From NCBI GenBank assembly GCA_964035015.1, contig OZ035999.1, positions 17,162,179-17,226,178 of the forward strand: a stretch of DNA of 64,000 bases, read 5' to 3'. The notes under the pieces are model-generated. The model worked only from the letters and a program-made list of their open reading frames with translations. It did no database searches and was not told the DNA's origin. A program made the position numbers and the translations under genes. This document shows positions 49,701-58,871 of this stretch, one piece after another. The DNA is from Corallium rubrum (Eukaryota > Cnidaria > Anthozoa > Scleralcyonacea > Coralliidae). Position 1 is the first letter of the stretch; the number at the start of each line of letters is the position of its first letter.

Positions 49701-52700
49701 ACAATCCTTTGCGTGCAGTAAATATTGTTTCTTGCAGAATTATTGGAAGATATGGTTTTAAAACGATCAACTTTGGTAGGAATGAAGTTCTTGCTTACTT
49801 TATCCATCTTAGTGATAAACAATGTTTAGTTGTTACTTGAGCTGATTTGAGTTCGCAAAGCATTGTGGTTAAATGTACCGCCGCCATCTTTTTCTGTAAC
49901 GTCAATTGTAACCTGACGCCCTTCGCAATCGTTGCCGAAAGTTAAAATGGTTTAACTTTCCGCAACGATTACCGAAAGTATTAAATTACATGGCATTGTT
50001 TTAGCCTGGTTGTAACAGGAAACACAGTATTTATAGTGCTTATTTTAGACTCGACTAGAATTTTTCTCTACTTGGTATGGTTTGTAACTTGGAGTAACAC
50101 CTAGTATCAATAATTATTCAGACAACGTAAGAGAGAGAGAGTTAAGTCCCTCGATATTGAATAAACTAGATTTCAGTATTGAACCAGGTATGGTTCGTCA
50201 TTCGGAGTAGCACCTAATTCCCAATTCTATTTTAATGATAGGTACTCCATTCCTAGCTTGAGCAAGGAGAAATATTTAGAGGTCGTCACAGCTGAGTTTA
50301 ATGGGAGAGCTGATGATATGAAAAATCACATGGTGAGCGAAACACATTTTGTCAGTGGCAGGCTGACTGGGTAGTCGCCGAGGGGGGCGACAGGTCTGAG
50401 CTCTGATTCGAGCGAAGTAGCTAACCAAACGTGATGACTCAACATGGGCCAAATTTCACGCTTAACAGTGCTCTGATCACTGAGCCACAGAATAGACACT
50501 CAACCCGAAGTCCAACTTTCGTGAAAACTTGTCCCATTATTTTTATGCGCATGCGCGAAATTCGTCATTCTGTGACGTCACTCAGCAAGCGTGCCATAGA
50601 TGGGCGAGGCAACATGCGTTGGACTTTTAGGTTGAGTATCTATTCTGTGACTGAGCTACGGAAGCCATTGCCGACGGAGAGCTCCGTTAATGCGGAGTTT
50701 TCTAGACCTTAAGATCTACGACGGCAACTTCGAGGTCAACGTCCTTCAAACAAAAACATTCTTCTTGCAAAACAAAGATAATGAATAATTTCTAGTCCCA
50801 AGAGTAATCTGAACACCGTCCTCGCTCTGTATACAACGCCACTCAGAGCATTTTCACGTCTTCAGGACGACGTTGACTCGTGGGGTGATGAGAACTGTTG
50901 TCTGAGATTGCCTTAACACAGACACTGCAACCGTTTTAACACTTTGAAAATTATAAAACAAGCTTCAAGTATTGAATACAGTAGTCACTCAGTTAACCGT
51001 GACTTCTTTTTAATGCTAAAATTTGAATTGCTTTTTAACCGCTTTGTCTTGGCTAATTAGTTCCACTCGAGACAAAAGAAAATGTCGCTTCGCGCGACAT
51101 TTTTCGCCCAGTGGAAAACCGCCTTAAGCCCGGCGCACACTAGTGCAAGTTGCACGCACAGATGTCATTCGTGACCAATTACGTACGACGAAAATCCTAG
51201 TGTGCGGGGAAAATATACAGGATTTTTGTCACTCGTGTCGTGAACAACAAATATCAAACATGTTTGATATTTTCTGTCATTCGTGACAAAAATTCCTAGT
51301 GTGCGGCAAAAACCTAACTCGCAACTCTTCGCAGCAAAGAAGTGCGGATAGTGAACAAGATGATTTGTCAGACGACGAAGATATCTTGCTATTTATTTTG
51401 CTGATACGGAGACGTCGAAGACGTCTGAGGGCGGCTAATCGCCAGTTATGGACGAAACGATGGATTTTGAGAAGACAAAGGCAAGGAGTCTATGATAATC
51501 TTATTCAAGAACTGAACGCAGAGGATCCTGAAAAATTCCGTCAATATCATCGGCTTGATAGGCAATCCTTTGAGGATATCTTACGTATGGTCTCGCCGTA
51601 TATTTCTAAACAGCGTTATCTCGTAAATCTCTGTTTTTGAAGTCAGATGACCGAACATCATACAAACAGGGATATTCGGGCCAGATATCTACCAATTTAT
51701 CCTCCAAAATTGCTTCGGTGACCAGTTCACTACGAGGTTCACTAGTATGTTCACTATCCGCCATGTTGTTTTGGGGAATAACACGCATGCGCACTTCTTT
51801 GCTGCGAAGAGTTGCGAGTTAGGTTTTTGCCGCACACTAGGAATTTTTGTCACGAATGACAGAAAATATCAAACATGTTTGATATTTGTTGTTCACGACA
51901 CGAGTGACAAAAATCCTGTATATTTTCCCCGCACACTAGGATTTTCGTCGCACGCAATTGGTCACGAATGACATCTGTGCGTGCAACTTGCACTAGTGTG
52001 CGCCGGGCTTTAAGGTCCCTAATGACAAAAAGGAATTTGGTCTTTGGGCACTTGTTTGGGTACCTCGTTAATAAAATCAATACTACAAAATTTATACTAC
52101 GCCAGCACTTATTGAAAATTTCCCGCTATATACGTATAGTTTGGGAGAATTGAAAACTTTAGGTACATTTTTTACTTGAGATAACTCAAACACCCAATGG
52201 TTTTCCGTGCATGATACTGTGATCCGAACACTTGAGATTTGACTCAACTAAAAAAACAACTTGCCAAGCAGCTCGTGTTTCTACCAGAGTATCCTACACG
52301 AAAAACCATTTTGGACTTTTTTCAATTCGTCGTAGCCCTAAGCGGGAGTGTTGTATTTCTTTATAGATGTCTCCTGTTTCGTTAATGAAGACTGGAGTTC
52401 CTGTGTATACAGTCACTCAGGAACCTGGACAGTTCATTATTAGATTCCCCGGAGTAAGTTGGTCGAAACATTTCTTTGTCACAAAAAAGCCATGATATCC
52501 AAAACTTAAGGTCTTCGTTAAGGTTTTCAGGGTCATTTCTGTAAAGCGCTCTCAATTTGTCAGAATTTATGCCACAAAAATAAAATAGATATTGTTAGAA
52601 AGCTATGAATTTGTAGAATACAATGGTGTCTTTGGTTTCACGATAAACACAAACCGTTAATAGTTGTGAGTTTTTAAATTAAAACCAGAGGGCTTCACTC

Positions 52701-54508
52701 GGGGCGATTTAAGAACAAAGCGTTTCATTTTGTTCAAAAAAATTTTTCGCAGTTCGATTCCGAGATAAATGTCCAGCAAAACGGTGTCAGCGTTTTTTTA
52801 TTTATTGCCTGGTTTCCAATTTATGACTTATTTTGTCCGAATGTTGGTCGAAAAACAGCATTTTTAACTTTGGTCGTCAATAAAATCGGCAAAACTCGAC
52901 ATATCAGGTCTGCTGTTGTGCTTTTTTTTAGTGTTTTTGTAAATATAGTTAGTACTTAGTTATGCAACCCCTCACCTCGAATAGCTTGCTAAATGTGGGT
53001 GGGTTGTTATTGTATGTTTTATTTTATATAATAAAAATGATGTTGATGTTGATGTTGTTGACATTGACACCGTTTTGCTGGAAATGTATCTCGGAATCAA
53101 AATACAAAAAAACATTTTGAACAAATAAAACGCTTTTTACTCGAGTCGCCCCGAGTGAAGCCCTCTGGTTAATTAAAAAATTCACAACTATTAACGGTTT
53201 GTGTTTATCGCGAAACCAAAGACACCATCGTATTTTACAAATTAATAGCTTTCTAACGATATCTATTTTATTTTTGTGGCTTAAATTCTGACGAATTGAG
53301 AGCGCTTTACAGAAATGACCCTGAAAACCTATACGAAGACCTTAATACAAGTTAATGAAATAATACTAGTCCAATGCTCTACCAACTGAGCTACAGGTCA
53401 AGTTGGGAGCTGGTGGTCGAATGATGATACTGGTATTTGATATTTTGAAACGGACTAGTTTCTTCAATATCTAGACAATAGTCTGTAGCTCAGTTGGTAG
53501 AGCATCGGACTAGTAAACCGAAGGTCGCGGGTTCGAATCCCAGCCGAGCCAAGTAGAGTTTTCTCTACTTGTCCAGTATGGTTCGTCACTCCGAGTAACA
53601 CTATACACTTAATGTCTGCTCCCGAGGGAAACAGTTTTGTTTTCCCGCTTGATGTTTCCCGAGACGAAGTTTCACTGAATAATTTCGTTGTTTATCAAGG
53701 GAAAGTACACAAAAGACGAACTGAAAGACTTACCAAAACATTCGCCTGGCTCCGTAATTTCACTTCAACCATACAAATATGAGTCTCAGGACAAAAGAAC
53801 AGCAAGACGTTTCTCCAGTAATCTTCACACATGCGTTAAAGACCTATAAATATTCCTTTTTTCGTACCAAACAAGCTTTTGTTTATAGGATGCGGCATAC
53901 CGTGAGGAGTTCAAAGTTCTAGCATGCAACAATTGAGAACTTATTGCCCGAGCAGGCAATAAGTTCTCAATTGTTGCCCGCTCGGTCTACATTGAAATTT
54001 AGCTAAGGTCTGTGACCACAAGCCAACCAATGACAGTCATCGTTGTATCCAGCGAAACTCAAGCTATATAACAATTTATTATTATTCTCCACTCGATCTC
54101 ACTGCCCCATAATAATTATTCGAAACAGTTGCTGAAAGTTGTTCATTGATTTTGGATTGCACTTATGCATGGAGCTGAAGAGGGAAAGACGCTAGAAATA
54201 GCGAGTAGTTTCATAAAACATGTTTTTAGTTTTTGTAGTATGACTTGTCTAAAAAATATTAAATTCATAATGTCAAATTCATTGTCTATACGACATTTTA
54301 AATTGTTTGTTTTTTATCTTTTATTTCTTTTTTAATGTTTATTTATATTTCCTTTTATTTTATTTTAGTTTAGTTGAGTTTAGTTTAGTTTAGTTTAGTT
54401 TAGTTTAGTTTAGTTTAGTTTAGTTTAGTTTAGTTTAGTTTAGTTTAGTTTAGTTTAGATTAGTTTAGTTTAGTTTAGTTTAGTTTAGTTTAGTTTAGTT
54501 TAGTTTAG

Positions 54509-54539
<31 letters not shown>

Positions 54540-57500
54540 TTATTTTATTTTATTTTATTTTATTTTAAAGGCTTATCATTCTTCTATCTCATCTGGGTAT
54601 GCTGTCTCGGAGACTGTTTCTTTTGCTCCTTTATCGCACATTCAACACATCAAGGCTTCTTTTCAGGTAAGAAGTAGTGTCAGAGAAAATTACAGGATTG
54701 CCCATTAAGGTGAAGTAATACGAGCAACAAATTGCTGCAACATTGTTGCGTTGCAAGTTGAATAGCGTTGTTGCACGTATTACCACCCACCTTAAACATT
54801 GTCACGCAACAATGATTTTTGTTGCAAGTTGAATCAGCATGTTGCAGCAAGTAGAACTGGAGTCTACTTTTTCAAAAAAAATTTCAACTTGCAACAAAAT
54901 CATTGTTGCGTAACAATGTTTAAGGCGGGTGGTAATACATGCAACAACGCCGCTTTTCAAAACGTTAAAGAACGTTGTTTGTTTTGTTTTGTTTTGTTTT
55001 GTTTTGTTTTGTTTTGTTTTGTTTTGTTTTGTTTTGTTTTGTTTTGTTTGTTTGTTTGTTTGTTTATTGTTGGTGGTGGTGGTTTGGTGTTGTTGATGGT
55101 GGTGTATGTGTTGGTGTGGTTGATGTCGTTGTTGTGGTTGTTGGTGGTGGTGGTGTTGCTGTTGGTCGTGTCGTCGGTGGTGATGTTATTTGTTGGTGTT
55201 GGTGTTGGTGGTGTTGGTGTTATTGTATGTGTTGATGTTGATGTTGGTGTTGTTGTTGGTGTTGGAATGTTGGTTCTTGGGAATTGAGAATCTCTTCTGT
55301 TTTTATTTCGTGAAATACTCATATTCTGTTCTATTCTATTCTTAGTCAATTGTCGTGCAGCCCAAAGTGGAACACTTGTTTAGCTGGGAGAGTTTGGTTG
55401 TGTCTTCTGTAAAAGAAGAGGTAAGTAAAACGTTTAATTAAGAAAGCAGAGGGTAGACACTAGACAGTTGGTAAGAAGTGTGATGTTGTTGCTGTGGTGG
55501 TGTTGTAGTGTGGTAGTGATAGTTGTTGTTGTGGTGGTGATATTGTTATATTGGTGATAGTGTGGTGTTGTTGTAGTGGTGGTGGTGGTTTGTTGAGTGG
55601 CTGCGGTCGTGTTCTATTGGTGATGGTGCTGTTGTGGTGGTGGTGTTGTAGTGGCTGTGACAATGTTGTATTGGTAATGGTGCTGTTGTGCATGGTGGTG
55701 GTGTTGTAGTGGCTGTGACAGTGTTGTATTGGTGATGGTGCTGTTGTGTTGGTGGTGTAGTGGCTGTGACAGTGTTGTATTGGTGACAGTGTTGTATTGG
55801 TGATGGTGCTGTTGTTGTGGTGGTGTCGTAGTGGCTGCATGTAACAGTGTTGTATTGGTGATGGTGCTGTTGTGGTGGTGTTGTAGTGGCTGTGACAGTG
55901 TTGTATTGGTGATGGTGCTGTTGTGTTGGTGGTGTAGTGGCTGTGACAGTGTTGTATTGGTGATGGTGCTGTTGTGGTGGTGGTGTCGTAGTGGCTGCAT
56001 GTGACAGTGTTGTGTTGGTGTTGGTGATGGTGATGGTGTTGTGGTAATGCTCAGATGTTGTTGGAGGTGGTAGTTGTTGGTGATTGTATTGTTTTTGTGG
56101 TGGTATGTTTTGTGTTTTACAGTTTCCAAAACTTTACTTTGGACATGCAACAAGACCATCTCTCTGCGATTCACAATTGGTGTATAGCTAATTAGTCCTT
56201 TGCATCTTTAGCTACATAGAAACAGCAGTGAAGAAACACTAAAAAAATTGATCTCGGAACTCGAAGAGTTGAAGTGAGTGTTATCTATCAGTTGATATTT
56301 GTGTTTGGTCTGTTTGCACGTTAAGAGAAACCTTTGAAGATTCGAGTCACCAGCAAAAATTTTAAAATGTTTGAAGACTTAGGGGGTGTTTACACGAGGC
56401 CGGCCCGAACATTTGTTTCTACCAATACGCTAGAAACTGTTTATAAAGCTCTAGTCCAACCTTATTTTGACTACTGTTCCCCTCTTTGGGATAACTGTGG
56501 AAAACTCCTTAAAGATAAGCTACAAAGATTTCAGTCTCGAGCTGCTAGAGTTCTAACAGGTGCCAGTTACGATATAAGGTCGGCTGATGTACTTGATACC
56601 ATCTCATGGGACACGCTTGATACAAGGCGGACCTACGCCAAATCGGTTTTAATGTACAACATACTGAATGACCACACCGCACCGGGCCTTAAATATTCTT
56701 TTGAGAAGAGTCAATATGTTAGTCAATATAATTACAATCTTCGCAATAATGCGACAGACCTAACACTGTCAAAGCCAAAAAGAGAATTTTTAAAAAAGAC
56801 ATTTAAATATAGCGGCGCTGTGCTTTGGAATCAGCTTTCCTGTGAGGCGAAAACAGCCGAGTCGCTATACAGGTTCAAAAGCAATATTAGGCCTTAGTTG
56901 GGTCACATCTTCATCTTCTTTCTTTTTGATAACTTTTAGTTTTTAGCTTAGTTTTTGTAATGTAATTTTAGTGAACATTTGTATTTCTTTATTTTAATAA
57001 TTAATTTGTATTATACCATTTATATCTCTTATATTGTACAGACACGCCCTCCATGGAAATCAGCTAATGTTGTTGGGGCTAGCGTGTTTCTTTTAAATAA
57101 AGATTTGCATAACTGAGACCGGACTGAATTTTGCATTTTCGGTTTTGTTTACATGAGGCAGATCTTGAAATTATATGGCCTTGGTTCCTATTACGTTGGT
57201 TAAAAAGCTTTTTTTTTTCGTAGTCCGAATCGGTTCGAATTAGACTTATTAGATGGATTCTGCTCACATGGAAAGCCAGTCTGGAGTTAGGGCGGCCTCA
57301 AAATTTCAGTTCGGTCTAGCAGACGACCTGAGATTAGACCAACGTGAACTGAATCTCAGGCCGGACTCATGAAAACGATGTATAGTAAAAACACTACAAC
57401 CAGCCTAAAGTAAGGGGTTTACATGAGGCCCGCTCGAACTCAATTGGACTGATTTCGGGTCGGTTGTATAGTGTTTTTAATTTTACTGTAGATCGTTTTT

Positions 57501-58470
57501 ATGAGTCTGGACTGAGATTCAGTTCACGCCGGCCTAATCTCAGGTCGCCCGCTAGACCGAACTGAAGCACTTTCACCTTTCAAACCCAATACGTTGTTTT
57601 AAATAAAAAGGGTGTCAAATCGACATAAGATAATGATTGTCCGGCGGTCACGAGCTGTAAGGCAATTGACACAAATCTTGGAGCAACAGTGAAACCAAGC
57701 AGGGGAGTCGAAAGGGGGGGGCCAGAATATGTCCCCCCCCCCCCACACACACACACACACACACACACTTTTAACAAGGCCAGTAATAAACAACAATCGA
57801 AATATAGTAAGGTTAGATATACTGCCGAAACAGAGAACGTAGGAGTCTAACGTTTCGAGCGAAGGCCCTTCTCTCTGACGTTTTTCTCTGACGAAGAAGG
57901 GCCTTCGCTCGAAACGTTAGACTCCTACGTTGTGTAATAAAAGTAGTGTGCTGTAGTATTGTTAAGTAGTATTGTTGTGTAATAAAAGTAGTGTGCTGTA
58001 GTATTGCTAAGTAGTATTGTTGTTTCTACACTGCCTACGCAGCACGCTACTTTTATTACAGTAATAAACAAGGCCAGTAATAAAGTTATGATTAACAAAA
58101 TCACTAACCCACGGCTTTGAATAAAGATATAATAAAGAAATTTGAGTGCAGATATTCAATGTCCGGAAAAGTGTTGTCTTTTGCGTATTTTATGACGTTT
58201 TTGGACCTTTAGAATTCTATAAATCCTTGTCCTAAAATGCAGGAAATGGCATTTCAGAGACTCTAGATTTCAAAATTTCACTGATAACAAGCAAACCTTT
58301 AAAGATTTCTTATAATACCAGGGCAATTTTCAAATTTGGAAAGTAACGAACTGTGAATTAGGATAAAATTGATGATTATTCCAATTATAGGTCTTGTGAA
58401 GCGGAGTTAAGAAACAAATTGTTGAAATGTGGAGTTGATGTAAAGAAATCAAAGAACGACGATTCACCAG
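25729..58470 (+). CDS. JARID2: JARID2, PRC2 accessory subunit (3' end outside window)
   Basis: Twenty-two coding exons in consistent phase: 25729-25767, 27172-27611, 28583-28645, 29928-30010, 31764-32725, 34400-34470, 35224-35305, 35413-35481, 38401-38457, 39103-39174, 41829-41889, 43655-43692, 43995-44087, 46632-46738, 46816-46886, 49396-49510, 50242-50332, 52367-52453, 54571-54666, 55346-55420, 56212-56273 and 58391-58470. This gives 971 residues plus one base. In order: MERPKRRITS start; ubiquitin-interacting motif (22-35); AQRKFAQSNPSSP (167-179); KTEDFLDFLCLRG (196-208); SPNK repeats; JmjN (about 487-529, PLRYIESIAP); ARID (about 530-646, IAGCELDLPYM, KWGKVADLLKIPKT); GRSMSLSGFQRTAKNIM (from 680); JmjC (about 735-905). 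JARID2 recruits and stimulates PRC2 (H3K27 methylation) and lacks demethylase activity in mammals. JmjC ligands are partly lost here (see findings). The C5HC2 zinc finger is not in the window. Confidence 0.92.
26850..26871. repeat. Poly-C tract
   Basis: Run of C after a short GT repeat in JARID2 intron 1. The rest of that intron (25768-27171) shows no recognisable gene. Confidence 0.8.
28208..28377. mobile_element. Short AGCCTGG-type MITE in JARID2 intron 2
   Basis: Inverted ends AAGCCTGGTTTC and GAATCCAGGCTTA, with internal inverted GATCGTCT/AGACGAT words. Terminal similarity to the 17707 family. Confidence 0.5.
28741..28782. repeat. (CA)n microsatellite
   Basis: About 40 bp of CA repeat at the left edge of the minisatellite in JARID2 intron 3. 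Confidence 0.95.
28786..29870. repeat. About 68-bp higher-order minisatellite (GTCTCRCAACGTAACG)
   Basis: Units such as AAGGTCTCGCAACGTAACG, AAAGTCTCACAATGTAACG and CTCTAACGCAAAGG alternate in a roughly 68-bp higher-order pattern filling JARID2 intron 3. CpG-rich compared with its surroundings. Confidence 0.9.
30598..31350 (+). repeat. Interspersed repeat family E, copy 2
   Basis: Starts with the ACTTATTGACCGAGCGTGAG foldback and TTATTATATGGC, and ends GCCATATAATAAAGG. Lies in JARID2 intron 4. Confidence 0.6.
32384..32473 (+). repeat. Coding 12-bp repeat (SPNK)n in JARID2
   Basis: AGTCCAAACAAA repeated about seven times encodes SPNK tetrapeptides. The tract is flanked by variants NPNK and SPSK, within exon 5, before the JmjN region. 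Likely polymorphic. Confidence 0.9.
33113..33680 (-). repeat. Interspersed repeat family E, copy 3 (inverted)
   Basis: Reverse-complement copy of 19128-19690, including GCCATATAATAA and the TTAACCGAGTGCGAGG end. Region 32990-33112 holds related decayed sequence. All in JARID2 intron 5. Confidence 0.75.
34150..34315. repeat. Foldback repeat family F (AACGTTTCGAGCGAAGGCCC), copy 1
   Basis: Contains TATACTGCCGAAACAGA...AACGTTTCGAGCGAAGGCCC and the inverted return. Other copies are at 11376-11455, 47236-47362 and 57786-58075. Confidence 0.7.
34810..35170. repeat. (TCTGG)n minisatellite
   Basis: TCTGG pentamers interspersed with TCTGACCATGCTTGG in JARID2 intron 6, ending about 55 bp before exon 7. 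Frames across it are artefacts. Confidence 0.95.
35560..38320. repeat. 2.7-kb 18-bp minisatellite filling JARID2 intron 8
   Basis: About 150 copies of GGTGATGGTCATAGTAAT. Variants carry GATCAT or GGTGGTGAT insertions that form larger duplicated blocks; for example, the pattern near 37257 recurs near 37918. Long frames in all phases are artefacts of a unit divisible by three. Confidence 0.95.
38490..39020 (+). repeat. Interspersed repeat family E, copy 4
   Basis: Starts CTTATTAACCGAATGCGAGG, has TTTATTATATGGC, and ends GCCATATAATAATG. An internal palindrome AATCGACCGGTCGATT lies near 38921. In JARID2 intron 9. Confidence 0.65.
39324..40091. mobile_element. TTAA-flanked hairpin element, family C
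   Basis: Ends AGTACTTATGCAGTGAAAAA and TTTTTTCACTGCATAAGCACT. Arms of about 190 bp are flanked by TTAA at 39320-39323 and 40092-40095. Between the arms (about 39520-39890) there is unrelated sequence without a gene. Confidence 0.75.
40198..40620. repeat. tRNA-derived SINE fragments interrupted by a MITE
   Basis: GGATTGGAACCCACAG and TAGCCATTGAGCCATTGAGC are inverted tRNA-like B- and A-box sequences. They are split by an inverted-repeat insert (about 40235-40365, GGATAATAGGGGG and GTTATCCCTCACGAGCG). A second tRNA-like unit follows at 40520-40585. Confidence 0.5.
42431..42633. mobile_element. Small foldback MITE, GTGTTCCGCAAGTAGC ends
   Basis: GTGTTCCGCAAGTAGCTAGG at the left and its imperfect complement at the right, in JARID2 intron 11. 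The rest of that intron (41890-43654) contains pyrimidine-rich and poly-C stretches (42660-42725), a GACGAACGTCCACC-type SINE end (42926-42960) and a short repeat of TTTATCACTGCACAAA (43481-43560). Confidence 0.6.
44096..45034. mobile_element. 939-bp MITE immediately after a JARID2 splice donor
   Basis: Ends GGGGCTGTTTATATGGAAGG and ...CCAATGTAAACAGCCCC, flanked by TAA (44093-44095, 45035-45037). It starts eight bases into the intron after exon 13. The interior contains about 2.5 tandem copies of a roughly 206-bp unit (44170-44690) and GGGACGGGACG / ATCCCGG words. Confidence 0.75.
46075..46400. repeat. Tandem repeat of about 75-110 bp (CTCATCAAAGTCTTGTCAGC)
   Basis: Four copies of CATCAAAGTCTTGTCAGCG followed by TGAGCTTGACTGGTTTGCGC and an AT-rich spacer, in JARID2 intron 13. 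Confidence 0.8.
47236..47362. repeat. Foldback repeat family F, copy 2
   Basis: AACATGGAATGT...GGTCTAACGTTTAGAGCGAA and inverted return, as at 34150. Confidence 0.65.
48370..48796. mobile_element. 427-bp MITE with AT target duplication
   Basis: Long imperfect inverted ends (GACCTTTTCACCAATAGCGG / complement), flanked by AT on both sides. The empty site CAAGCTCAATTACTCAGAA is present at about 58620, in the other SINE copy. Confidence 0.75.
49020..49221. mobile_element. 202-bp hAT-type MITE
   Basis: Inverted ends CAGTGGCGGAAATT / AATTTCCGCCACTG, flanked by CAAACGTA (49012-49019) and CAAACATA (49222-49229). An 8-bp duplication and CAGTGGCG ends are classic for hAT. Confidence 0.85.
50486..50652. 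mobile_element. Small MITE inserted in a tRNA-like repeat
   Basis: Inverted ends CAGAATAGACACTCAACC / GGTTGAGTATCTATTCTG, with ACTGAGC on both sides. Located in the intron after JARID2 exon 17. Confidence 0.6.
51299..51640 (+). pseudogene. Harbinger transposase N-terminal fragment
   Basis: Encodes an acidic start, an Arg run (IRRRRRRLRAANRQ), WTKRWILRRQRQGVYDNLIQ and then FEDILRMVSPYISK, the usual N-terminal region of HARBI1-type transposases. The DDE catalytic part is missing; the frame ends at 51640 shortly after the internal deletion joint. Confidence 0.75.
51606..51764 (-). pseudogene. MADF-domain protein N-terminal fragment
   Basis: From ATG 51764 (MADSEHTSEP) it reads EDKLVDIWPEYPCLYDVRS and DFKNRDLRDNAV, the first half of a MADF (Myb/SANT-like) domain. 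MADF or Myb proteins are the normal second gene of Harbinger elements. Truncated at the same joint as the transposase. Confidence 0.75.
52510..53341. mobile_element. TTAA-flanked hairpin element, family D
   Basis: Ends GGTCTTCGTTAAGG type and complement (CGAAGACC), arms of about 240 bp, flanked by TTAA at 52506-52509 and 53342-53345. The middle carries a (GATGTT)n stretch. Confidence 0.75.
53481..53551 (+). repeat. tRNA-like SINE head (Thr-AGT-like)
   Basis: TAGCTCAGTTGGTAGAGC (A box) and GGTTCGAATCC (B box) are intact, and the anticodon loop CTAGTAA would read AGT. The acceptor stem does not pair and the T stem is weak. The downstream CTCTACTTG...GTATGGTTCGTCACTC sequence recurs at 50070 and 50190. 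This fits a tRNA-derived SINE rather than a working tRNA gene. An inverted partial copy is at 53372-53395. Confidence 0.65.
54366..54567. repeat. (TTTAG)n / (TTTTA)n microsatellite adjoining a splice acceptor
   Basis: Pentamer repeat of about 200 bp running to within a few bases of the acceptor of JARID2 exon 19 (exon starts 54571). Confidence 0.95.
54700..54965. repeat. Inverted repeat with GCAACAATG words
   Basis: GGTGGTAATAC / GTATTACCACCCACC and AAACATTGT.ACGCAACAATG are inverted around about 54860. Confidence 0.6.
54975..55265. repeat. (GTTTT)n followed by GGT/GTT low-complexity repeat
   Basis: Pentamer run to about 55060, then G/T trinucleotides. In JARID2 intron 19. Confidence 0.95.
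55480..56090. repeat. G/T-rich minisatellite in JARID2 intron 20
   Basis: Units of about 60 bp around GTGGCTGTGACAGTGTTGTA and TTGGTGATGGTGCTGTTGTG. Confidence 0.9.
56391..57110 (+). pseudogene. 5'-truncated LINE, C-terminal end of the reverse-transcriptase protein
   Basis: Frame to 56897 encodes the tail typical of LINE ORF2: TLETVYKALVQPYFDYCSPL, WDNCGKLLKDKLQRFQSRAA and RRTYAKSVLMYNILN, ending FKSNIRP with a stop. The reverse-transcriptase core and endonuclease are missing. A 3' region with AAATAAAG near 57095 follows. Probably CR1/L2/jockey-like; not resolved further. Confidence 0.8.
57305..57565. repeat. Foldback repeat with TTCAGTTCGGTCTAGC arms
   Basis: Two arms of about 100 bp (TTCAGTTCGGTCTAGCAGAC and complement) around a GGGTTTACATGAGGCC centre. 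The same GTTTACA.GAGGCC word occurs at 56386. Confidence 0.6.
57719..57770. repeat. Poly-C plus (CA)n microsatellite
   Basis: Short homopolymer and dinucleotide run preceding foldback family F copy 3 (57786-58075). Confidence 0.9.
57786..58075. repeat. Foldback repeat family F, copy 3
   Basis: ACTGCCGAAACAGAGAACGT, AACGTTTCGAGCGAAGGCCC and inverted return, followed by a duplicated AATAAAAGTAGTGTGCTGTA unit. Confidence 0.65.
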
Positions 58471-58871
58471 GTACGACGACTCTTCTTGTATATTTTTTTT
58501 GTTTAATTTGTGAAAAAAATTTTCGAGAAAACCTAGGTATAAGTTGTACGTATACATGTAGTGCATGTGGTATGTTTGCGAGCTTGGTGCAATGTAAGAG
58601 ACGTTCGGTGGACGTTCGTCAAGCTCAATTACTCAGAAAAGATTTCTGAGCCCCAGACAGGGTTCGAACCTGCAACCTTCTAATGACCGGTTAGGCCTGG
58701 TTTAGGGGCCGTTCACACTTCGCTCACTTTGAGATCGATCTAAAGTAGATCGATCTCAAACCGATCCGAGATCGCTTTTGTCGCACTTTGTCGAGCGTTC
58801 ACACTTGTATTGCCTAAGTTGCCTGATCTGGTCGTTCCCAGACCCTGCTGTGGCTGCGCGCCATTTAAAAA

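Larger units (their letters stand above)
51127..52009. mobile_element. 883-bp non-autonomous Harbinger derivative with TTA duplication
   Basis: Inverted ends of about 215 bp starting AGCCCGGCGCACACTAG, flanked by TTA at 51124-51126 and 52010-52012. Between the ends lie two convergent gene fragments (51299-51640 plus, 51606-51764 minus). Confidence 0.9.

Noticed and set aside
53481-53551. Functional tRNA-Thr gene
   Set aside because: Acceptor stem unpaired and T stem weak, with SINE body sequence downstream that recurs in the window.
54957-56174. Asn/Thr- and His/Gln-rich frames
   Set aside because: Periodic reading of G/T minisatellites in JARID2 introns.
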